Below, one piece after another: positions 53,184 to 64,000 of a stretch of DNA of 64,000 nucleotides (positions are counted from its first letter, which is position 1; each line of letters begins with the position of its first letter). A program made the position numbers and the translations under genes. Location: contig JAJGQC010000489.1 of assembly GCA_021014325.1 (NCBI GenBank), positions 100,672 through 164,671 on the forward strand, in the 5' to 3' direction. Origin of the DNA: Plazaster borealis. Taxonomy: Eukaryota > Echinodermata > Asteroidea > Forcipulatida > Labidiasteridae. The notes beneath the pieces are model-generated. The model did not search any database. It saw only the letters and a list, made by a program, of their open reading frames with translations, and had not been told where the DNA came from.

Positions 53184-56100
53184 ATATTTGTCATCATTCA
53201 TTGTTGGATTCGAATGGTTTGGGAAAGACCATTTAAATGGCTAAGTTTAAGCAGCCTTTATTATGCCAGAAATTTTTTGCCATGGTCCCCGTGGACGCGG
53301 TCCCAAACAACCTGAAAAAAGCACAAGACTGATCCTAGTAGATTTAGGTAGTTGTCCTCACAGCCTCGGTTTGGAAACATTTAATCCAATGGAGAATAAA
53401 CTATAAATAAATAAAAATAACGTCCTCCGAGATTTCAGGAATCGTTTGAAATATTGATGCTTTGAGAATTTGTTTATAGCAAGACACGATTTCTGGTATG
53501 CGGTTCTTTTAAAAATGATATTTACTAATATTTTCAAGGATTTTCTTCCTTTTTTATTAACTATAAAGTCTTAGGGTTGACTTCGTTAGTTTGACATTGA
53601 TGCTAGTCACAATGAAGCAAGGCATACCACTTGGTTTGCTTGTTGCAGTGCGGATTCAGAATTCTTACAGTATATAACCATGGCTACCCAGACCATCCAT
53701 TTAAGTATTACATAACTCTTCTGTTTGGTGTCCATAGAACTGAACCATTCATTGAGGGATTCCAATGGCTCGAAAAGGACCAGTGAAATGCCAAATTTCA
53801 GCAGTCTTTGCTATGCGCCCACAAAATGTTGGTACGATCCCTATGTCATCACGGTCCCTAACAGAAGCTTAATATTGTATACCGCTGAACCAATAGAATC
53901 AGACAAGTGTCCTCCCAGCCTCGGTTTAAATACGTTACACTGGGCAGAGGGAAAATACAAGTTACATCATAAACCAATGCTCTGCTTGTCGAAGTACTTC
54001 TGTTTTTTGGACCTCTATGGGATTAATTGGACCTCTATGAGATTAATGACCATGGCAACCAAACAGATCCATATTGGTATTATATATTTCTCATCATTCA
54101 TTGTTGGATTCGAATGGTTTGGGAAAGACCATTTAAATGCTAAGTTTAAGCAGCCTTTATTATGCCAGAATTTTTTTGCCATGGTCCCCGTGGACGCGGT
54201 CCCAAACAACCTGAAAATAGCACAAGACTGATCCTAATAGATTTAGGTAGTTGTCCTCACAGCCTCGGTTTGGAAACATTCAATCCAATGGAGAATAAAC
54301 TATAAATAAATAAAAATAACGTCCTCCGAAATTTCAGGAATCGTTTGAAATATTGATGCTTTTGAGAATTTGTTTATAGCAAGACACGATTTCTGGTATG
54401 CGGTTCTTTTAAAAATGATATTTACTAATATTTTCAAGGATTTTCTTCCCTTTTTTTATTAACTATAAAGTCTTAGGGTTGGCTTCGTTAGTTTGACATT
54501 GATGCTAGTCACAATGAAGCAAGGCATACCAGTTGGTTTGCTTGTTGCAGTGCGGATTCAGAATTCTTACAGTATATAACCATGGCTACCCAGACCATCC
54601 ATTTAAGTATTACATAACTCTTCTGTTTGGTGTCCATAGAACTGTACCATTCATTGAGGGATTCCAATGGCTCGAGAAGGACCAGTGAAATGACAAATTT
54701 CAGCAGTCTTTGCTATGTGCCCACAAAATGTTGATACGATCCCTATGTCATCACGGTCCCTAACAGCAGCTTAAAAGTGTAATACGCTGAACCAATAGAA
54801 TCAGACAAGTGTCCTCCCAGCCTCGGTTTAAATACGTTACACTTGGCAGAGGTAAAAAACAAGTTACATCATAAACCAATGCTCTGCTTGTCGAAGTACT
54901 TCTGTTTTTTGGACCTCTATGAGATTAATTGGACCTCTATGAGATTAATGACCATGGCAACCAAACAGATCCATATTGGTATTATATATTTCTCATCATT
55001 CATTGTTGGATTCGAATGGTTTGGGAAAGACCATTTAAATGCTAAGTTTAAGCAGCCTTTATTATGCCAGAAATTTTTTGCCATGGTCCCCGTGGACGCG
55101 GTCCCAAACAACCTGAAAATAGCACAAGACTGATTCTAATAGATTTACGTAGTTGTCCTCACAGCCTCGGTTTGGAAACATTCAATCCAATGGAAAATAA
55201 ACTATAAATAAATAAAAATAACGTCCTCCGAGATTTCAGGAATCGTTTGAAATATTGATGATTTTGAGATTTTGTTTATAGCAAGACACGATTTCTGGTA
55301 TGCGGTTCTTTTAAAAATGATATTTACTAATATTTTCAAGGATTTTCTTCCCTTTTTTATTAACTATAAAGTCTTACGGTTGACTTCGTTAGTTTGACAT
55401 TGATGCTAGTCACAATGAAGCAAGGCATACCACTTGGTTTGCTTGTTGCAGTGCGGATTCAGAATTCTTACAGTATATAACCATGGCTACCCAGACCATC
55501 CATTTAAGTATTACATAACTCTTCTGTTTGGTGTCCATAGAACTGTACCATTCATTGAGGTAGGTAGTTGTCCTCACAGCCTCGGTTTGGAAACATTCAA
55601 TCCAATGAAGAATAAACTATAAATAAATAAAAATAACGTCCTCCGAGATTTCATGAATCGTTTTAAATATTGATGCTTTTGAGAATTTGTTTATAGCAAG
55701 ACACGATTTCTGGTATGCGGTTCTTTTAAAAATGATATTTACTAATATTTTCAAGGATTTTCTTCCCTTTTTTATTAACTATAAAGTCTTAGGGTTGGCT
55801 TCGTTAGTTTGACATTGATGCTAGTCACAATGAAGCAAGGCATACCACTTGGTTTGCTTGTTGCAGTGCGGATTCAGAATTCTTACAGTATATAACCATG
55901 GCTACCCAGACCATCCATTTAAGTATTACATAACTCTTCTGTTTGGTGTCCATAGAACTGTACCATTCATTGAGGGATTCCAATGGCTCGAGAAGGACCA
56001 GTGAAATGACAAATTTCAGCAGTCTTTGCTATGTGCCCACAAAATGTTGATACGATCCCTATGTCATCACGGTCCCTAACAGCAGCTTAAAAGTGTAATA

Positions 56101-59100
56101 CGCTGAACCAATAGAATCAGACAAGTGTCCTCCCAGCCTCGGTTTAAATACGTTACACTTGGCAGAGGTAAAAAACAAGTTACATCATAAACCAATGCTC
56201 TGCTTGTCGAAGTACTTCTGTTTTTTGGACCTCTATGAGATTAATTGGACCTCTATGAGATTAATGACCATGGCAACCAAACAGATCCATATTGGTATTA
56301 TATATTTCTCATCATTCATTGTTGGATTCGAATGGTTTGGGAAAGACCATTTAAATGCTAAGTTTAAGCAGCCTTTATTATGCCAGAAATTTTTTTCCAT
56401 GGTCCCCGTGGACGCGGTCCCAAACAACCTGAAAATAGCACAAGACTGATCCTAATAGATTTAGGTATTTGTCCTCACAGCGTCGGTTTGGAAACATTCA
56501 ATCCAATGGAGAATAAACTGTAAATAAATAAAAAATAACGTCCTCCGAAATTTCAGGAATCGTTTGAAATATTGATGCTTTTGAGAATTTGTTTATAGCA
56601 AGACACGATTTCTGGTATGCGGTTCTTTTAAAAATGATATTTACTAATATTTTCAAGGATTTTCTTCCCTTTTTTATTAACTATAAAGTCTTAGGGTTGA
56701 CTTCGTTAGTTTGACATTGATGCTAGTCACAATGAAGCAAGGCATACCACTTGGTTTGCTTGTTGCAGTGCGGATTCAGAATTCTTACAGTATATAACCA
56801 TGGCTACCCAGACCATCCATTTAAGTATTACATAACTCTTCTGTTTGGTGTCCATAGAACTGTACCATGCATTGAGGGATTCCAATGGCTCGAGAAGGAC
56901 CAGTGAACCAATAGAATCAGACAAGTGTCCTCCCAGCCTCGGTTTAAATACGTTACACTGGGCAGAGGGAAAATACAAGTTACATCATAAACCAATGCTC
57001 TGCTTGTCGAAGTACTTCTGTTTTTTGGACCTCTATGAGATTAATGACAATGGCAACCAAACAGATCCATATTGGTATTATATATATCTCATCATTCATT
57101 GTTGGATTCGAATGGTTTGGGAAAGACTATTTAAATGGCTAAGTTTAAGCAGCCTTTATTATGCCAGAAATGTTTTGCCATGGTCCCCGTGGACGCGGTC
57201 CCAAACAACCTGAAAATAGCACAAGACTGATTCTAATAGATCTAGGTAGTTGTCCTCACAGCCTCGGTTTGGAAACATTCAATCCAATGGAGAATAAACT
57301 GTAAATAAATAAAAATAACGTCCTCCGAGATTTCAGGAATCGTTTGAAATATTGATGCTTTTGAGAATTTGTTTATAGCAAGACACGATTTCTGGTATGC
57401 GGTTCTTTTAAAATGATATTTACTAATATTTTCAAGGATTTTCTTTCCTTTTTTATTAACTATAAAGTCTTAGGGTTGACTTCGTTAGTTTGACATTGAT
57501 GCTAGTCACAATGAAGCAAGGCATACCACTTGGTTTGCTTGTTGCAGTGCGGATTCAGAATTCTTACAGTATATAACCATGGCTACCCAGACCATCCATT
57601 TAAGTATTACATAACTCTTCTGTTTGGTGTCCATAGAACTGTACCATTCATTGAGGTAGGTAAAACATTCAATCCAATGGAGAATAAACTATAAATAAAT
57701 AAAAATAACGTCCTCGGAGATTTCAGGAATCGTTTGAAATATTGATGCTTTTGAGAATTTGTTTTTAGCAAGACACGATTTCTGGTATGCGGTTCTTTTA
57801 AAATGATATTTACTAATATTTTCAAGGATTTTCTTCCCTTTTTTATTAACTATAAAGTCTTAGGGTTGACTTCGTTAGTTTGACATTGATGCTAGTCACA
57901 ATGAAGCAAGGCATACCACTTGGTTTGCTTGTTGCAGTGCGGATTCAGAATTCTTACAGTATATAACCATGGCTACCCAGACCATCCATTTAAGTATTAC
58001 ATAACTCTTCTGTTTGGTGTCCATAGAACTGTACCATTCATTGAGGGATTCCAATGGCTCGAGAAGGACCAGTGAAATGACAAATTTCAGCAGTCTTTGC
58101 TATGCGCCCACAAAATGTTGGTACGATCCCTATGTCATCACGGTCCTTAACAGCAGCTTAAAATTGTATACCGCTGAACCAATAGAATCAGACAAGTGTC
58201 CTCCCAGCCTCGGTTTAAATACGTTACACTTGGCAGAGGGAAAATACAAGTTACATCATAAACCAATGCTCTGCTTGTCGAAGTACTTCTGTTTTTTGGA
58301 CCTCTATGAGATTAATTGGACCTCTATGAGATTAATTGGACCTCTATGAGATTAATGACCATGGCAACCAAACAGATCCATATTGGTATTATATATTTCT
58401 CATCATTCATTGTTGGATTCGAATGGTTTGGGAAAGACCATTTAAATGCTAAGTTTAAGCAGCCTTTACTATGCCAGAAATTTTTTGCCATGGTCCCCGT
58501 GGACGCGGTCCCAAACAACCTGAAAATAGCACAAGACTGATCCTAATAGATTTAGGTAGTTGTCCTCACAGCCTCGGTTTGGAAACATTCAATCCAATGG
58601 AGAATAAACTATAAATAAATAAAAATAACGTCCTCCGAAATTTCAGGAATCGTTTGAAATATTGATGCTTTTGAGAATTTGTTTATAGCAAGACACGATT
58701 TCTGGTATGCGGTTCTTTTAAAAATGATATTTACTAATATTTTCAAGGATTTTCTTCCCTTTTTTATTAACTATAAAGTCTTAGGGTTGACTTCGTTAGT
58801 TTGACATTGATGCTAGTCACAATGAAGCAAGGCATACCACTTGGTTTGCTTGTTGCAGTGCGGATTCAGAATTCTTACAGTATATAACCATGGCTACCCA
58901 GACCATCCATTTAAGTATTACATGACTCTTCTGTTTGGTGTCCATAGAACTGTACCAATCATGGAGGGATTCCAATGGCTCGAGAAGGACCAGTGAAATG
59001 ACAAATTTCAGCAGTCTTTGCTATGCGCCCACAAAATGTTGGTACGATCCCTATGTCATCACGGTCCCTAACAGCAGCTTAAAAGTGTGTACCGCTGAAC

Positions 59101-62100
59101 CAATAGAATCAGACAAGTGTCCTCCCAGCCTCGGTTTAAATACGTTACACTGGGCAGAGGGAAAATACAAGTTACATCATAAACCAATGCTCTGCTTGTC
59201 GAAGTACTTCTGTTTTTTGGACCTCTATGAGATTAATTGGACCTCTATGAGATTAATGACCATGGCAACCAAACAGATCCATATTGGTATTATATATTTC
59301 TCATCATTCATTGTTGGATTCGAATGGTTTGGGAAAGACAATTTAAATGGCTAAGTTTAAGCAGCCTTTATTATGCCAAAAATGTTTTGCCATGGTCCCC
59401 GTGGACGCGGTCCCAAACAACCTGAAAATAGCACAAGACTGATTCTAATAGATCTAGGTAGTTGTCCTCACAGCCTCGGTTTGGAAACATTCAATCCAAT
59501 GGAGAATAAACTATAAATAAATAAAAATAACGTCCTCCGAGATTTCAGGAATCGTTTGAAATATTGATGCTTTTGAGAATTTGTTTATAGCAAGACACGA
59601 TTTCTGGTATGCGGTTCTTTTAAAATGATATTTACTAATATTTTCAAGGATTTTCTTCCCTTTTTTATTAACTATAAAGTCTTAGGGTTGACTTCGTTAG
59701 TTTGACATTGATGCTAGTCACAATGAAGCAAGGCATACCACTTGGTTTGCTTGTTGCAGTGCGGATTCAGAATTCTTACAGTATATAACCATGGCTACCC
59801 AGACTATCCATTTAAGTATTACATAACTCTTCTGTTTGGTGTCCATAGAACTGTACCATTCATTGAGGTAGGTAGTTGTCCTCACAGCCTCGGTTTGGAA
59901 ACATTCAATCCAATGGAGAATAAACTATAAATAAATAAAAATAACGTCCTCCGAGATTTCAGGAATCGTTTGAAATATTGATGCTTTTGAGAATTTGTTT
60001 ATAGCAAGACACGATTTCTGGTATGCGGTTCTTTTAAAAATGATATTTACTAATATTTTCAAGGATTTTCTTCCCTTTTTTATTAATTATAAAGTCTTAG
60101 GGTTGGCTTCGTTAGTTTGACATTGATGCTAGTCACAATGAAGCAAGGCATACCACTTGGTTTGCTTGTTGCAGTGCGGATTCAGAATTCTTACAGTATA
60201 TAACCATGGCTACCCAGACCATCCATTTAAGTATTACATAACTCTTCTGTTTGGTGTCCATAGAACTGTACCATTCATTGAGGGATTCCAATGGCTCGAG
60301 AAGAACCAGTGAAATGACAAATTTCAGCAGTCTTTGCTATGCGCCCACAAAATGTTGGTACGATCCCTATGTCATCACGGTCCTTAACAGCAGCTTAAAA
60401 TTGTATACCGCTGAACCAATAGAATCAGACAAGTGTCCTCCCAGCCTCGGTTTAAATACGTTACACTGGGCAGAGGGAAAATACAAGTTACATCATAAAC
60501 CAATGCTCTGCTTGTCGAAGTACTTCTGTTTTTTGGACCTCTATGAGATTAATTGGACCTCTATGAGATTAATGACCATGGCAACCAAACAGATCCATAT
60601 TGGTATTATATATTTCTCATCATTCATTGTTGGATTCGAATGGTTTGGGAAAGACCATTTAAATGCTAAGTTTAAGCAGCCTTTACTATGCCAGAAATTT
60701 TTTGCCATGGTCCCCGTGGACGCGGTCCCAAACAACCTGAAAATAGCACAAGACTGATCCTAATAGATTTAGGTAGTTGTCCTCACAGCCTCGGTTTGGA
60801 AACATTCAATCCAATGGAGAATAAACTATAAATAAATAAAAATAACGTCCTCCGAGATTTCAGGAATCGTTTGAAATATTGATGCTTTTGAGAATTTATT
60901 TATAGCAAGACACGATTTCTGGTATGTGGTTCTTTTAAAATGATATTTACTAATATTTTCAAGGATTTTCTTCCCTTTTTTATTAACTATAAAGTCTTAG
61001 GGTTGACTTCGTTAGTTTGACATTGATGCTAGTCACAATGAAGCAAGGCATACCACTTGGTTTGCTTGTTGCAGTGCGGATTCAGAATTCTTACAGTATA
61101 TAACCATGGCTACCCAGACCATCCATTTAAGTATTACATAACTCTTCTGTTTGGTGTCCATAGAACTGTACCATTCATTGAGGTAGGTAGTTGTCCTCAC
61201 AGCCTCGGTTTGGAAACATTCAATCCAATGGAGAATAAACTATAAATAAATAAAAATAACGTCCTCGGAGATTTCAGGAATCGTTTGAAATATCGATGCT
61301 TTTGAGAATTTGTTTATAGCAAGACACGATTTCTGGTACGCGGTTCTTTTAAAATGATATTTACTAATATTTTCAAGGATTTTCTTCCCTTTTTATTAAC
61401 TATAAAGTCTTAGGGTTGACTTCGTTAGTTTGACATTGATGCTAGTCACAATGAAGCAAGGCATACCACTTGGTTTGCTTGTTGCAGTGCGGATTCAGAA
61501 TTCTTACAGTATATAACCATGGCTACCCAGACCATCCATTTAAGTATTACATAACTCTTCTGTTTGGTGTCCATAGAACTGTACCATTCATTGAGGGATT
61601 CCAATGGCTCGAGAAGAACCAGTGAAATGACAAATTTCAGCAGTCTTTGCTATGCGCCCACAAAATGTTGGTACGATCCCTATGTCATCACGGTCCTTAA
61701 CAGCAGCTTAAAATTGTATACCGCTGAACCAATAGAATCAGACAAGTGTCCTCCCAGCCTCGGTTTAAATACGTTACACTGGGCAGAGGGAAAATACAAG
61801 TTACATCATAAACCAATGCTCTGCTTGTCGAAGTACTTCTGTTTTTGGACCTCTATGAGATTAATTGGACCTCTATGAGATTAATGACCATGGCAACCAA
61901 ACAGATCCATATTGGTATTATATATTTCTCATCATTCATTGTTGGATTCGAATGGTTTGGGAAAGACCATTTAAATGCTAAGTTTAAGCAGCCTTTACTA
62001 TGCCAGAAATTTTTGCCATGGTCCCCGTGGACGCGGTCCCAAACAACCTGAAAATAGCACAAGACTGATCCTAATAGATTTAGGTAGTTGTCCTCACAGC

Positions 62101-64000
62101 CTCGGTTTGGAAACATTCAATCCAATGGAGAATAAACTATAAATAAATAAAAATAACGTCCTCCGAGATTTCAGGAATCGTTTGAAATATTGATGCTTTT
62201 GAGAATTTATTTATAGCAAGACACGATTTCTGGTATGTGGTTCTTTTAAAATGATATTTACTAATATTTTCAAGGATTTTCTTCCCTTTTTTATTAACTA
62301 TAAAGTCTTAGGGTTGACTTCGTTAGTTTGACATTGATGCTAGTCACAATGAAGCAAGGCATACCACTTGGTTTGCTTGTTGCAGTGCGGATTCAGAATT
62401 CTTACAGTATATAACCATGGCTACCCAGACTATCCATTTAAGTATTACATAACTCTTCTGTTTGGTGTCCATAGAACTGTACCATTCATTGAGGTAGGTA
62501 GTTGTCCTCACAGCCTCGGTTTGGAAACATTCAATCCAATGGAGAATAAACTATAAATAAATAAAAATAACGTCCTCCAAGATTTCAGGAATCGTTTGAA
62601 ATATTGATGCTTTTGAGAATTTGTTTATAGCAAGACACGATTTCTGGTATGCGGTTCTTTTAAAAATGATATTTACTAATATTTTCAAGGATTTTCTTCC
62701 CTTTTTTATTAATTATAAAGTCTTAGGGTTGGCTTCGTTAGTTTGACATTGATGCTAGTCACAATGAAGCAAGGCATACCACTTGGTTTGCTTGTTGCAG
62801 TGCGGATTCAGAATTCTTACAGTATATAACCATGGCTACCCAGACCATCCATTTAAGTATTACATAACTCTTCTGTTTGGTGTCCATAGAACTGTACCAT
62901 TCATTGAGGTAGGTAGTTGTCCTCACAGCCTCGGTTTGGAAACATTCAATCCAATGGAGAATAAACTATAAATAAATAAAAATAACGTCCTCCGAGATTT
63001 CAGGAATCGTTTGAAATATTGATGCTTTTGAGAATTTGTTGATAGCAAGACACGATTTCTGGTATGCGGTTCTTTTAAAATGATATTTACTAATATTTTC
63101 AAGGATTTTCTTCCCTTTTTTATTAACTATAAAGTCTTAGGGTTGACTTCGTTAGTTTGACATTGATGCTAGTCACAATGAAGCAAGGCATACCACTTGG
63201 TTTGCTTGTTGCAGTGCGGATTCAGAATTCTTACAGTATATAACCATGGCTACCCAGACCATCCATTTAAGTATTACATAACTCTTCTGTTTGGTGTCCA
63301 TAGAACTGTACCATTCATTGAGGGACTCCAATGGCTCGAGAAGGACCAGTGAAATGACAAATTTCAGCAGTCTTTGCTATGCGCCCACAAAATGTTGGTA
63401 CGATCCCCATGTCATCACGGTCCCTAACAGCAGCTTAAAATTGTATACCGCTGAACCAATAGAATCAGACTAGTGTCCCCCCAGCCTCGGTTTAAATACG
63501 TTACACTGGGCAGAGGGAAAATACAAGTTACATCATAAACCAATGCTCTGCTTGTCGAAGTACTTCTGTTTTTTGGACCTCTATGAGATTAATTGGACCT
63601 CTATGAGATTAATGACCATGGCAACCAAACAGATCCATATTTGTATTATATATTTCTCATCATTCATTGTTGGATTCGAATGGTTGGTACGATCCCTATG
63701 TCATCACGGTCTCTAACAGCAGCTTAAAAGTGTATACCGCTGAACCAAAATATGATTTAAGAAAAATGTCCTCCCAGCCTCAGTTTGAATACATAACACT
63801 GGGCAGAGGGAAAATACCAGTTACATAGCTGTGCTTGTTGAAGTACTTCTGTTTTTTGGACCTCTATTAGATTAATGACCATGGCTACCAAACAGATCCA
63901 TATTGGTATTTCTCATCATTAATTGTTGGATTCGAATGGTTTGGAAAAGACCATTTAAATGCTAAGTTTAGGCAGCCTTTATTACGACGCGGTCCCAAAC
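53184..64000. repeat. Satellite array, right arm
   Basis: The 'agcaaggcataccac' anchors are at 53616, 54518, 55419, 55834, 56736, 57515, 57905, 58826, 59727, 60142, 61042, 61455, 62353, 62768 and 63182, giving spacings of 902, 901, 415, 902, 779, 390, 921, 901, 415, 900, 413, 898, 415 and 414. Long and short units alternate from 59727. The 20-bp motif 'ggacctctatgagattaatt' is usually doubled, tripled at 58297-58356 (hence the 921 unit) and single at 57028. Copies after about 63690 are clearly more diverged, as expected near an array edge. Confidence 0.9.
58297..58356. repeat. Triplicated 20-bp sub-repeat within a satellite unit
   Basis: Three copies of 'ggacctctatgagattaatt/g' are found where most units have two. 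This explains the 921-bp spacing and shows slippage acting inside the larger unit. Confidence 0.85.

Noticed and set aside
53725..54231. 168-codon open frame in the satellite, also at 60251-60757
   Set aside because: Frames of this kind differ in length and stop position from unit to unit because of single-base changes in T-runs, and no protein motif is present.

Overview
This 64-kb window is animal genomic DNA: long introns with GT/AG splice sites, single-exon coding islands, LINE/SINE/MITE debris, TTAGGG-type telomere-like repeats, a Ty3/gypsy LTR retrotransposon and a large satellite array. Several dispersed repeats resemble ones I associate with sea stars, so an asteroid echinoderm is my best guess. 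That guess rests on recall, not on a search.

Left part (1-41 kb) holds pieces of five conserved genes. On the + strand is the last exon of a mitochondrial rRNA 2'-O-methyltransferase (MRM2-like, 814-1280). On the - strand, in transcription order, are: four exons of a mitochondrial enoyl-CoA delta isomerase (ECI1-like, 35.2-31.4 kb); five exons from the middle of exportin-6 (XPO6-like, 28.7-23.9 kb); eleven exons of the 3' half of RAPTOR (RPTOR-like, 19.2-8.8 kb); and a three-exon gene for a P2X7 'ballast'-domain protein (8.4-6.6 kb). XPO6 lacks both ends, RPTOR lacks its N-terminal half and its last exon, and there is no room for the missing parts between the pieces. Introns and spacers are full of palindromic MITEs, tRNA-derived SINEs, two LINE 3' ends, a 1.04-kb TIR element, a 0.55-kb foldback and a telomere-like compound repeat at 28.9-29.9 kb.

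Right part (41-64 kb) is a satellite array. The long unit is about 900 bp and consists of two diverged but related halves. A short unit of about 415 bp lacks about 486 bp with the same junction in every copy. Long and short units form higher-order patterns. The array is split by a 6,968-bp Ty3/gypsy element on the - strand (46216-53183) with 770-bp LTRs that differ at one base by eye, a 4-bp target duplication, a tRNA-Leu-type primer site, an intact gag and a pol broken into several frames.

Reading frames are interrupted by small indels in several unrelated loci (P2X7-domain gene, RPTOR, XPO6, ECI1, gypsy pol), while flanking residues and intron phases stay conserved. Sequence or assembly error is the simplest reading. 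Recent pseudogenisation cannot be excluded from this window alone.
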